Source: Pseudomonadota bacterium (lineage in GTDB: Bacteria > Pseudomonadota > Alphaproteobacteria > Acetobacterales > Acetobacteraceae). From it: a stretch of DNA of 8,430 nt. The stretch covers positions 4,907-13,336 of the forward strand of contig JAKCCP010000366.1 of the NCBI GenBank assembly GCA_021841985.1, written 5' to 3'. The notes beneath the pieces were generated by a model. That model ran no database searches and was not told the DNA's origin. It saw nothing but the letters and a program-made list of their open reading frames with translations. Both the position numbers and the translations under genes were made by a program. The first letter of the stretch is position 1, and each line of letters starts with the position of its first letter. This document shows, piece by piece, positions 1 through 7,285 of this stretch.

Positions 1-249
1 GCCGGCCAGAAGATCGATCTCCAGCCACGCGAATTCCGCCTCCTCGAATATCTGATGCGCCATGCCGGCCAGGTCGTGACGCGCACCATGCTGCTCGAAG
101 GGGTGTGGGATTATCATTTCGACCCCCAGACCAATGTGATCGACGTGCATGTCTCGCGCCTGCGCCAGAAAGTGGACAAGCCCTTCGCGACCGCGCTGAT
201 CCAGACCATCCGTAACGCCGGCTACATGCTGCGGGCGGAAGCGGAATAA
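1..249 (+). CDS. OmpR/PhoB-family response regulator, C-terminal part (5' end outside window)
   Basis: The reading frame is open from base 1 and ends at TAA 247-249, giving 82 residues. This is essentially a whole winged-helix DNA-binding domain of the OmpR/PhoB class. The signature parts are present in order: PREFRLLEYLM (helix 1), VVTRTMLLEGVW, the recognition-helix segment NVIDVHVSRLRQKVD and the C-terminal wing TIRNAGYML. The phosphoacceptor receiver domain must lie upstream of the window, so the gene is cut by the window edge and not by mutation. An ATG at 55 exists, but it lies inside the conserved domain and is not the start. The protein should bind promoter DNA when phosphorylated by the kinase that begins 10 bp downstream, in the same operon. 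Its targets cannot be read from this sequence. The family assignment is firm; the exact subfamily is not. Confidence 0.93.
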   Translation, partial: AGQKIDLQPREFRLLEYLMRHAGQVVTRTMLLEGVWDYHFDPQTNVIDVHVSRLRQKVDKPFATALIQTIRNAGYMLRAEAE

Positions 250-259
250 GGCGGGCGCC

Positions 260-1753
260 ATGCGCGAGGCCGGCCCGGCTGCAACCCTCGCCCCGGGGCC
301 ACGCGCGCGCCCCTGGCGGCCACGGCGTTTTTTCCACCGGCTCCGCTCCCCCGGGCATTGGCTGCCCGGGCGCTGGACGCCGCCGGCGCTGTTGCGCTCG
401 GCGGGGCTGCGCTTCGCCGGGCTCTATGCGGCGCTGTTCGGCCTGAGCGCGCTCGCCCTCGTCTTCTTTCTCTGGTGGGACACCGCCGCCCTCCTCGATC
501 GCCAGGTCGATGCCTCGATCCACGCCGATGCCGAGGGTTTGAACGAACGCTGGCAGGCGGGGGGGCTGCCGGCGCTGATCGTGACCATCCGCGACCGGCT
601 GGTCGAGAATGTCGACGACGACGCGATCTATCTCCTGGTCGATACCGGGGGGCATCGGCTGGCCGGCAATCTCGACCGTTGGCCGCCGGGCGTCGCCGCC
701 AATGACGACTGGTATGAATTGCCCATCGTGCGCGACAATATTCGCTCGCTGGCGCGGGTGCATACCTTCGATCTCCCCGGTGGGTTCCATCTCCTGGTCG
801 GGCGCGACGTCGAGGCGCGCGTCAGGCTCCGCCATGTGCTGACCGATGCCCTGCTCTGGGCGCTGCTGGTGATCGCCGGGCTCGGCGGCGCCGGCGCGCT
901 TCTGGTCCGGAGCGTGCTCCAGAACACCCTCGCCGATATTTCGCGCACCACGGCGGCGATCGGCGCCGGCGATCTCAGCCGGCGGGTGCGGATTGCCGGG
1001 CGCGGCGACGAGTTCGACCATCTCGCCGAAACCATCAACGACATGCTGGAGCGCATCGGCCGGCTGATGGATGGCGTGCGCGAGGTCTCCAACGCCATCG
1101 CCCATGATCTCCGCACCCCGATCACCCGCGCCCGCGCCCGGCTCGAGGATGCGCTGGCGCATGCCGCGGGCGACGCCGATCTCCGTGCCGCGATCGAACG
1201 CGCGGAGGCCGATCTCGACGGGATCGTCGCGATCTTCCAGGCGATTCTGCGGATCGCCGAGATCGAGGCCGGGGCCCGGCGCTCGGCCTTTGCCGCCGTC
1301 GATCTCGCGCCGCTGCTCGCCGACCTCGCCGAATTCTATGGCGCCGTCGCCGAGGAACGCGGGATCGCCTTCGCGTCCCGCAGCCCGGCCCGGCTGCTGG
1401 TCGCGGGCGATCGCGACATGATCCAGCAAGCCGTCGCCAATCTGCTCGACAACGCGCTCAAATTCTCCCCCCCGGGCGGCGAGATCAGCCTGATCGGCGA
1501 AAACGGCGGTGACAGCGTGCGGATCATCGTCAGCGATCAGGGGCCAGGCATCCCGGAGGCGGAACGCCGCCACGTCGTCGAGCGCTTCTATCGCGGCGAG
1601 AGCGCGCGCAACACCCCGGGTTCCGGTCTCGGACTCGCGCTCGCGGTCGCGGTCGCGCAACTGCATGATGGCACCCTCACCCTCGGCGATAACGCGCCTG
1701 GCCTGCGCGCCATCCTCACCCTTCCCGCCCGGCGCGCCGGTTCGGATGTCTGA
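260..1753 (+). CDS. Membrane sensor histidine kinase with HAMP domain
   Basis: This 497-residue kinase is the partner of the preceding response regulator. Residues 1-50 are an unusual Arg/Pro/Trp-rich cytoplasmic tail. TM1 spans about 54-73, a periplasmic sensor region of about 120 residues follows with no domain I recognise, and TM2 spans about 197-216. A HAMP linker covers about 217-270. The HisKA H-box AHDLRTP holds the phosphoacceptor His282. The HATPase_c domain shows the N-box (N394, N398), the G1 box DQGPGIP (426-432), the F-box RFYRG and the G2 box GSGLGL (454-459), so all catalytic motifs are intact. The ATG at 260 is preceded by a purine-rich GGCGGG stretch. The last bases overlap the next gene. 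The signal sensed is unknown. The length and layout are normal for alphaproteobacterial EnvZ/QseC-like kinases, and nothing indicates a hybrid receiver domain. Confidence 0.95.
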   Translation: MREAGPAATLAPGPRARPWRPRRFFHRLRSPGHWLPGRWTPPALLRSAGLRFAGLYAALFGLSALALVFFLWWDTAALLDRQVDASIHADAEGLNERWQAGGLPALIVTIRDRLVENVDDDAIYLLVDTGGHRLAGNLDRWPPGVAANDDWYELPIVRDNIRSLARVHTFDLPGGFHLLVGRDVEARVRLRHVLTDALLWALLVIAGLGGAGALLVRSVLQNTLADISRTTAAIGAGDLSRRVRIAGRGDEFDHLAETINDMLERIGRLMDGVREVSNAIAHDLRTPITRARARLEDALAHAAGDADLRAAIERAEADLDGIVAIFQAILRIAEIEAGARRSAFAAVDLAPLLADLAEFYGAVAEERGIAFASRSPARLLVAGDRDMIQQAVANLLDNALKFSPPGGEISLIGENGGDSVRIIVSDQGPGIPEAERRHVVERFYRGESARNTPGSGLGLALAVAVAQLHDGTLTLGDNAPGLRAILTLPARRAGSDV

Positions 1754-2114
1754 CCCCGTGTTCATCCGCCGCCCACCGCCGGGTGAGGCCAGCGGGCGCA
1801 AACCTTACCGTATGCGTTCGCTTCTCCTCACCTCCGGTGGCGCCCTGGTGCTGATCGCCGCCATCGCGCTCAGCCTCCTGCCGGTCGAGGACGCGACCCG
1901 CGTCACCACCGATACGCCGGATTACTGCAACCAGCTCTACAGCCAGGCCAGCGCCGAGGCGCAGAAGACCCCGGTCGCGCTCGCCTCCCAAGTCGATAGC
2001 CTCGTCGAGCGGGGGCAGCAGATGTGCCATGCCGGCCAGATCCGGGGCGGCATCATCCGCCTGCGCCGGGCCCTCATGCTGATGCATCTGCCGCCGCCCA
2101 CCGCCAGCCGGTAA
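1746..2114 (+). CDS. Small membrane-anchored or exported protein of unknown function, third gene of the two-component operon
   Basis: I do not recognise a named family. The ATG at 1746 overlaps the kinase stop by 8 bases and gives 122 residues. Residues 1-23 are polar and basic, 24-45 form one hydrophobic segment (RSLLLTS...IALSLL), and about 75 residues follow that would lie in the periplasm. That part has exactly two cysteines, C61 (DTPDYCNQL) and C94 (GQQMCHAGQ), which could form a disulphide. It also has an amphipathic C-terminal stretch (GGIIRLRRALMLM). An alternative ATG at 1812 would start just before the hydrophobic segment and look more like a classical signal peptide, but neither start has a strong ribosome-binding site. 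Overlap with the kinase suggests translational coupling, so it may be an accessory of the sensor; that is inference. Codon use matches the neighbours. Confidence 0.7.
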   Translation: MSDPVFIRRPPPGEASGRKPYRMRSLLLTSGGALVLIAAIALSLLPVEDATRVTTDTPDYCNQLYSQASAEAQKTPVALASQVDSLVERGQQMCHAGQIRGGIIRLRRALMLMHLPPPTASR

Positions 2115-2130
2115 AGCGTCGAGGAGGGCG

Positions 2131-2159
2131 TTGACAAGCGCGCCGCGCTACGAGATCGT
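2131..2159 (+). promoter_or_regulatory. Candidate sigma-70 promoter of the hydroxylase/reductase operon
   Basis: A perfect -35 hexamer TTGACA is at 2131-2136. After a 17-base spacer, the hexamer GATCGT (2154-2159) matches three of six positions of TATAAT, including the key A2 and T6. Transcription would begin near 2166, leaving a leader of about 22 bases before the ATG at 2188. It lies in the only intergenic gap of the window and points toward the second operon. The weak -10 suggests that activator help or low basal expression is likely. This is a motif match by eye; no transcription data are available. Confidence 0.45.
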
Positions 2160-2175
2160 AAGTACACGAACGATC
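2149..2175. promoter_or_regulatory. Two nested inverted repeats over the -10 and start region, possible operator
   Basis: Dyad one is TACGA-GA-TCGTA (2149-2160), with perfect 5-base arms. Dyad two is GATCGT (2154-2159), 10 bases, then ACGATC (2170-2175), with perfect 6-base arms and 16 bases centre to centre. They share the GATCGT arm. They cover the predicted -10 and the expected start of transcription, the usual place for a repressor operator. The binding protein is not identified: the upstream response regulator is one candidate and a regulator outside the window is another. Short palindromes also occur by chance in GC-rich DNA rich in GATCG words. Confidence 0.35.
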
Positions 2176-2179
2176 GGAG
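2176..2179 (+). promoter_or_regulatory. Ribosome-binding site that decides the start of the FAD subunit gene
   Basis: GGAG at 2176-2179 lies 8 bases before the ATG at 2188. It supports that ATG over the in-frame TTG at 2131, whose bases are better explained as a -35 element and whose purine run (2121-2128) is too close to serve it well. Confidence 0.6.
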
Positions 2180-2187
2180 CCGGCACC

Positions 2188-3033
2188 ATGGGCCTCTATC
2201 TGCGCCCCGAGACCTTGCCCGACGCGCTCTCGGCGCTCGCCGCCGGGCGCTATACCATCCTCTCCGGCGCGACCGATCATTTCCCGGCGCGGGTGCTCGC
2301 GACCCCGGCGGAAGACATTCTCGACATCAGCGGCCTCGCCGAACTCGCCGCCATCCGCATCGATGCGGACCGGATCTGGATCCCGGCGCGGGCGACCTGG
2401 CGCGCGGTGATCGATGCCGGCCTGCCCGCCTCGGCTGCCGCCCTGGTGGCGGCGGCACGCGGGATCGGCGGCCAGCAGGTGCAGAACGCGGCGACGGTGA
2501 TCGGCAATCTCTGCAACGCGAGCCCGGCCGCCGACGGCATTCCGGTTCTTCTCGCCCTCGACGCCGAGGTGGAGCTGGCCCGCCTCGGTGAGCGGCGGCG
2601 CCTGCCGGTCGCCGAGTTCGTGCTCGGCAATCGCCGCACCGCGCGCGCGCCGGACGAACTCGTGCTCGGCCTTCACATCCCGCGTCCGGCCGGCCCGGCG
2701 CGGAGCGTGTTCGAAAAACTCGGGGCCCGCGCCTATCTGGTGATTTCGATCGTCATGGTCGCGCTCGCCGCCGAATTCCTGCCCGACGGGCGGATCGCCG
2801 CCTTGCGCGCCGCCGTCGGCGCCTGCGCGAGCCGCGCCTTGCGGCTTTCGGCGCTGGAGGCGGCCCTCCTCGGGCGGTTCCCCGACCCCGCTCTGGTCGC
2901 GGCCGAGCATCTCGCCCCCTTGAGCCCGATCGACGATGCGCGCGCCAGCGCCGCCTATCGCCGCGCCGCCGCCCTCACCCTGCTGCGCCGGGCGGTCGCG
3001 CGCCTCGGTGAGCCGGAGGGTAGCCCGACATGA
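2188..3033 (+). CDS. FAD-binding subunit of a xanthine dehydrogenase-family molybdenum hydroxylase (CoxM/HbaD-like, 'subunit M')
   Basis: This 281-residue protein would carry FAD and pass electrons from the [2Fe-2S] clusters to the external acceptor in a cytoplasmic Moco hydroxylase. The first FAD loop is SGATDHFP (26-33), where most relatives have AGGTDL. The second is the family hallmark GNLCNASPAAD (106-116), preceded by GIGGQQVQNAATVI. Further family signatures are GNRRTARAPDELVLGLHIP (148-165) and FEKLGARAYLVISIVMVALA around 175-194, followed by the C-terminal CO-dehydrogenase-flavoprotein-like domain. The length is normal for the family. An in-frame TTG at 2131 would add 19 residues with no family similarity that I can see, so I prefer the ATG at 2188 with its GGAG site. 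The stop overlaps the next start as ATGA, and the next gene encodes the other two parts of the same enzyme. Confidence 0.9.
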   Translation: MGLYLRPETLPDALSALAAGRYTILSGATDHFPARVLATPAEDILDISGLAELAAIRIDADRIWIPARATWRAVIDAGLPASAAALVAAARGIGGQQVQNAATVIGNLCNASPAADGIPVLLALDAEVELARLGERRRLPVAEFVLGNRRTARAPDELVLGLHIPRPAGPARSVFEKLGARAYLVISIVMVALAAEFLPDGRIAALRAAVGACASRALRLSALEAALLGRFPDPALVAAEHLAPLSPIDDARASAAYRRAAALTLLRRAVARLGEPEGSPT

Positions 3034-5786
3034 AGGATTTCCCGGCCGCCCGTCTCCGCTTCACCCTCAACGGCCACGCGGTCGCGACCCTCGTCGATCC
3101 GATGCTGCGGCTCGCCGATCTGCTGCGCGATCACCTGCATCTGACCGGGACCAAGATCGGCTGCAATGCCGGGGATTGCGGCGCCTGCACGGTGCTGCTC
3201 GACGGACGCCAGGTGTGCGCCTGCCTCATCCCTGCGGGGCAGATCGAGGGCCGCGCCGTGGTGACGGTGGAGGGGCTGGCCGAGAACGGGCGGCTTTCCG
3301 CCTTGCAGGCGGCGTTTCTGCGCCATGGCGCCGCGCAATGCGGCATCTGCACGCCGGGGATGCTGATGGCCGCCGCCGACCTCCTCGCCCATCGCCCGCA
3401 CCCCGACGAGGCGGCGGTGTTGGACGCGCTCGGCGGCGTTCTCTGCCGCTGCACCGGCTATCGCAAAATCGTCGAGGCGGTGCTGGACGCCGCCGCCGGT
3501 GACATCGTCACCGCGTCGATGTCATCGGACACGGTCGGGGCGCGGGCCGAGAAAATCGATGGCGCGGCGAAAATCACCGGCAGCGAAGCCTTCGGCGCCG
3601 ATCGCCGGCCGCCGGCGCCGTTCCTCTCGCTCCGCGTGATCCGCAGCCCCCACCCCCATGCCCGTTTTGCGCTCGGCACGACGGCGGCGCTGATGGCGGC
3701 GCATCCCGGGCTCGCCCGCGTCCTCACCGCCGCCGACATCCCGCGCAATCTCTATGGCATCTATCCGACCGGCAAGGATCAGCCGGTGCTCGCCGAGGGT
3801 GTCGCCCGCTATCGCGGCGAGGCGGTGCTGGCCCTGCTCGGCGATGCCGAGACCCTCGCCGACATCGCCGAGCGCGACATCCCGATCCGCTGGGAACCCC
3901 TGCCCCCGGTCACCTTCGCCGACGCCGCGACGCCGGAGGCGGCGCAATTGCACCCCCATGCGCCGGGCAATGTGCTCTGCCGCGGCCGCGTCGTCGCCGG
4001 CGATGTCGCGCAAGGCTTCGCCGGAAGCGCCGTTCGCGCCGAAATCGCGGTCACCACCAGCTTCGTCGAACACGCCTATATCGAACCCGAGGCCGGCTAT
4101 GCGCGAAGGGTCGGCGACCGCATCGAGATTTTCGCCTGCACCCAGACGCCGTACATGGATCGCGACGAGTTGGCCGGCATCCTCGGCCTGCGCCCCGATC
4201 AGGTCCGCGTCATCCCGAGCGCGGTCGGCGGCGGCTTCGGCGGCAAGCTCGACCTCTCCTTGCAGCCCTTGCTCTCTCTCGCCGCCTGGCTCACCGGGCA
4301 GAGTGTGCGCCAGGAGATCGGAAGGCCCGAGAGCATGGCCGCGACCACCAAGCGCCATCCCGCCCGCATCCGCGCCGAGGCGGCGGCGGACGCGCAAGGG
4401 CGTCTCACCGCCTTTCGCTTCGATGGCGATTTCAACACCGGAGCCTATGCGAGCTGGGGGCCGACGGTCGCCGGGCGCGTTCCGGTCCACGCCATGGGCC
4501 CCTACCGCGTGCCGCATGTCGCGGCGCATTCGGCGGCATTTTACACCAACGACCCGCCGGCCGGCGCCTTTCGCGGCTTCGGCGTGCCGCAAGCGGCGCT
4601 GGCCGGGGAAGCGCTGATGGACCAACTCGCCGATGCGCTCGGCGCGGACCGGCTCGAATTCCGCCTCAAGAACGCGCTCCGCCCCGGCGATCGGACGGCG
4701 TGCGGACAGGTGCTCGGCGCCGGCGCGGCACTGGTCTCCTGTCTCGCAGCGCTCAGGCCCGCTTGGCAAACCCTCCGCGCCACGGCCGCGCGCCGCAATG
4801 AAGCGGCAAGCGGGCCGCTCCGCTTCGGCGTCGGCATCGCCTGCATGTGGTACGGGATCGGCAATACCGGCATGTCCAATCCCTCGGAAATGGTGATCGG
4901 CGTCACGCCGGCGGGGCGTGTGGTGCTGTTTTCCGGCGCCGTCGATATCGGCCAGGGCGCGAACACCATCCTGCGCCAGATCGCCGCCGAGGCGCTCGGG
5001 GTTCCGGCCGCCGCGATCGATCTCGTCACCGGCGATACCGATCTCACCCGCGATGCCGGCAAGACCAGCGCCTCGCGCCAGACCTTCGTCAGCGGCAATG
5101 CCGCGCGCCTCGCCGCCGAGGCGCTGCGCGCCGCGATCCTCCGCGCCGCCAACGCCGCGCCGGAGGCCAGGCTCGCCTTTCGCGACGGCGCCATCCTGGT
5201 CAGCCATGACGGCATCGAAACCCGGCTCGCTCCGGCCGCCATGGTCGCGGACGCGGACGGGCTGGTGCTGCGTGGCGAGGGCAGGTTCGACCCGCCGACC
5301 ACGGCGCTCGATGAGAACGGCCAGGGCATCCCTTACGCGAGCTATGCGTTTGCCGCCCAGATCGCCGCCGTCGCCGTCGATACCGCCCTCGGCACGACGC
5401 GCGTCGAGCGCATCGTCGCCGCCCACGAGGTCGGCCGCGCGATCAACCCGACCCTGGTCGAGGGCCAGATCCATGGCGGCATCGCCCAGGGGCTCGGCCT
5501 CGCGCTGATGGAGGATTATGTGCCCGGGCGCACCGAAAACCTGCATGATTATCTGATCCCGACGATCGGTGACGTGCCGCCGATCGAGGTGATCCTGATC
5601 GAGGAGCCCGATCCGCTCGGCCCGTTCGGCGCCAAGGGGGTCGGCGAGCCGGCGCTGATCGCGACCGCGCCGGCGATCTTCAACGCCATCGCCGATGCGA
5701 CCGGCGTGCGCCCGACCACCGCCCCCTGCACCCCGGACCGTTTGCTGGCGCTGCTGCACGCCAGCACATCGGAGACCGCGCGATGA
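3030..5786 (+). CDS. Fused [2Fe-2S] and molybdopterin-binding subunit of a xanthine dehydrogenase-family hydroxylase
   Basis: This 918-residue protein joins two units that are separate in most three-subunit relatives. Residues 1-155 are the iron-sulphur unit: the plant-type ferredoxin cluster uses C45, C50, C53 and C65, and the second cluster uses C104, C107, C139 and C141 (motifs QCGICTPG and CRCTGY). A short linker leads to the Moco unit from about 170 (EKIDGAAKITG). It shows GGGFGGK (400-406), AFRGFGVPQ (513-521), DIGQG (639-643), whose Q642 matches the Moco-contact Gln767 of bovine XDH, and GVGE with the base E873 (bovine Glu1261). By hand alignment from memory, R483 matches bovine Arg880, but T667 replaces the purine-binding Glu802. 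The reaction should be water-derived hydroxylation next to a ring nitrogen; the substrate is unknown. GGAGGG at 3015-3020 precedes the ATG. XdhC-type maturation factors are not in the window. Confidence 0.93.
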   Translation: MKDFPAARLRFTLNGHAVATLVDPMLRLADLLRDHLHLTGTKIGCNAGDCGACTVLLDGRQVCACLIPAGQIEGRAVVTVEGLAENGRLSALQAAFLRHGAAQCGICTPGMLMAAADLLAHRPHPDEAAVLDALGGVLCRCTGYRKIVEAVLDAAAGDIVTASMSSDTVGARAEKIDGAAKITGSEAFGADRRPPAPFLSLRVIRSPHPHARFALGTTAALMAAHPGLARVLTAADIPRNLYGIYPTGKDQPVLAEGVARYRGEAVLALLGDAETLADIAERDIPIRWEPLPPVTFADAATPEAAQLHPHAPGNVLCRGRVVAGDVAQGFAGSAVRAEIAVTTSFVEHAYIEPEAGYARRVGDRIEIFACTQTPYMDRDELAGILGLRPDQVRVIPSAVGGGFGGKLDLSLQPLLSLAAWLTGQSVRQEIGRPESMAATTKRHPARIRAEAAADAQGRLTAFRFDGDFNTGAYASWGPTVAGRVPVHAMGPYRVPHVAAHSAAFYTNDPPAGAFRGFGVPQAALAGEALMDQLADALGADRLEFRLKNALRPGDRTACGQVLGAGAALVSCLAALRPAWQTLRATAARRNEAASGPLRFGVGIACMWYGIGNTGMSNPSEMVIGVTPAGRVVLFSGAVDIGQGANTILRQIAAEALGVPAAAIDLVTGDTDLTRDAGKTSASRQTFVSGNAARLAAEALRAAILRAANAAPEARLAFRDGAILVSHDGIETRLAPAAMVADADGLVLRGEGRFDPPTTALDENGQGIPYASYAFAAQIAAVAVDTALGTTRVERIVAAHEVGRAINPTLVEGQIHGGIAQGLGLALMEDYVPGRTENLHDYLIPTIGDVPPIEVILIEEPDPLGPFGAKGVGEPALIATAPAIFNAIADATGVRPTTAPCTPDRLLALLHASTSETAR

Positions 5787-7285
5787 ACCCGCACACCCAC
5801 GCCAGCACCGATGCGCCGGAGGCAACGGCACTCGCCGCGGCCGGCAAGACCGATCCCGGCATCGTCACCTGTGATGCCTGCCCGGTGCTCTGCCGCATCC
5901 GCGCCGGCCAGACCGGCGCCTGCGATCGCTACGGCAATGTCGAGGGGCGGCTTGCGCGCATGGACCCGCTCACGGTTCTCGCGCGCAACCCCGAGAGCGT
6001 GCGCTTTCTCGGCGCCGGCTATGACGGCGATCCGCTGGCCGCGCGTCCCGTTGCGTCACGTGAGGTTTTCGTCACCGCCATCGGCGCCGGCACCACCTAT
6101 CCCGACTACAAGCCGGCGCCCTTCATCGTCGGCGCCGAGATCGACGGCGTCGATATGGTGACGGTGGTGAGCGAGGGGATTTTCTCCTATTGCGGCCTCA
6201 AGGTGAAAATCGACACCGACCGCCATCTCGGCCCGGAATGCGCCCCGGTGCGGGCCGCGGGCGAGATGATCGGCCATGTCACCACCGCCGAATATGGCAG
6301 CCAGATGCTCTCGCTCGGCGGGGTGCGGCATCTCACCGGCGGCAGCAAGCGCGAGGGGGTGGTGACGTGCGAAACCCTGCTCGCGCTCGCCAATGGCGAG
6401 GCGCGGGATCTCACCATCGATGGCGGCGCCGCGATCACCGTTAAGGCCGGGACGGCGCCGATCATCGACGGCGCCCGCGAGCAGCGGATGCGGGTCGGCT
6501 GCGGCTCGGCGACGATCGGCATTTTCGCCCAGCAATGGCAGGGGCTCGCCGATGAGGTGATCGTCGTCGATGACCACATCACCGGGGTTCTGACCGAGCA
6601 TCAGGCGGGGCGCTTCCTCGGCCTGCGCCCGGCCGGCATCCGGGTGCGCGGCCGGCGCTCGACGCCGGGGCGGTATTTCCAGGTCGCCTCCCCTGGCCTC
6701 GCCTGGGGCGGCACCGATGTCGTCGATCCGCTCGCGATCATCGACCGCATCGACCCGCGCCTCGCCTGGCCGGGTCTCCGGCTGCTCATGGTCTCCACCA
6801 CCGGCGAGCACGCGGCGTGGTTCGTGCTCGACCCGGCGCTCGTCCCGCAAATCGCGCCGATGCCGGAAGCGGTCGCCAAAATCGTTGCCCGGATCGGCGA
6901 AAACTGCGAGCCGGCGCTGTGCTCGGTGCTGTTCATGGCCGGCGCCGGCGGCAGTCTCCGCGCCGGCGCGACGGAAAATCCGGTGCGGCTCACAGAAAGC
7001 ATCCATCGCGGCGAAACCCGCGTCACCGCCGGCGGCGCGCCGGTGATGCTGTGGCCGGGCGGCGGCATCACCTACATGGTCGATGTCACGCTTCTCCCCG
7101 CCGGCGCCTTCGGCGCGGTGCCGACCCCGGCGCTGGTGGCGCCGATCGAATTCACCCTGCCGCGCGCGCTCTATGCCGCGATCGGCGGCCATATGGCGCG
7201 CATCCGCCCCCTCGCCGAGGTGCTGGAGACGGCGCGGCCACGCCTGATCGCGCCGCCGGCCGGCGTCGGGTGGCCCTGGCCATGA
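5783..7285 (+). CDS. 6-hydroxynicotinate reductase-like iron-sulphur protein (Hnr family)
   Basis: This 500-residue protein resembles 6-hydroxynicotinate reductase, the ferredoxin-dependent enzyme of nicotinate fermentation in Eubacterium barkeri that reduces the pyridone ring to 1,4,5,6-tetrahydro-6-oxonicotinate. I recognise it by overall sequence style, not by alignment. An N-terminal cluster motif C30-x2-C33-x3-C37-x9-C47 (starting TCDACPVLC) should hold an Fe-S cluster. Further cysteines (C137 in SYCGLK, C153, C196, C240 in VGCGSA, C375, C380) could hold another or contact flavin. There is no signal peptide or membrane segment, so it is probably cytoplasmic. A GAT core lies at T397 (RAGATENP). 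The start ATG 5783 overlaps the previous stop as ATGA and has GGAGA 7 bases upstream. Its place directly after a Moco hydroxylase fits hydroxylation followed by ring reduction. The true substrate could be another N-heterocycle. Confidence 0.75.
   Translation: MNPHTHASTDAPEATALAAAGKTDPGIVTCDACPVLCRIRAGQTGACDRYGNVEGRLARMDPLTVLARNPESVRFLGAGYDGDPLAARPVASREVFVTAIGAGTTYPDYKPAPFIVGAEIDGVDMVTVVSEGIFSYCGLKVKIDTDRHLGPECAPVRAAGEMIGHVTTAEYGSQMLSLGGVRHLTGGSKREGVVTCETLLALANGEARDLTIDGGAAITVKAGTAPIIDGAREQRMRVGCGSATIGIFAQQWQGLADEVIVVDDHITGVLTEHQAGRFLGLRPAGIRVRGRRSTPGRYFQVASPGLAWGGTDVVDPLAIIDRIDPRLAWPGLRLLMVSTTGEHAAWFVLDPALVPQIAPMPEAVAKIVARIGENCEPALCSVLFMAGAGGSLRAGATENPVRLTESIHRGETRVTAGGAPVMLWPGGGITYMVDVTLLPAGAFGAVPTPALVAPIEFTLPRALYAAIGGHMARIRPLAEVLETARPRLIAPPAGVGWPWP

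Noticed and set aside
1509..1745. Upstream extension of the small membrane protein to position 1509
   Set aside because: The extra 79 residues are a Ser/Arg/Ala-rich out-of-frame reading of the kinase catalytic domain. The start at 1746 next to the kinase stop is far more likely.
2131..2187. TTG at 2131 as start of the FAD subunit
   Set aside because: TTG is rare as a start, the purine run sits only about 2-3 bases upstream, the added residues do not look like the family, and the bases form a perfect -35 element. ATG 2188 has a well-spaced GGAG.
2115..2187. Rho-independent terminator between the two operons
   Set aside because: No GC-rich hairpin followed by a T-run is present. Read-through from the signalling operon cannot be excluded.
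2074..2910. 278-codon open frame on the - strand opposite the FAD subunit
   Set aside because: Composition typical of an antisense shadow. The + strand frame encodes conserved FAD motifs.
3522..5831. 769-codon open frame on the - strand opposite the hydroxylase gene
   Set aside because: Its product is an Arg/Gly/Ala/Asp-rich sequence with no domain logic. It is the expected shadow of a GC-rich gene with G/C third positions, and the + strand protein has complete family motifs.
6817..7281. Upstream extension of the UPF0280 gene to position 6817
   Set aside because: The added part is an Arg-rich alternate-frame reading of the reductase. UPF0280 similarity begins right after the ATG at 7282.
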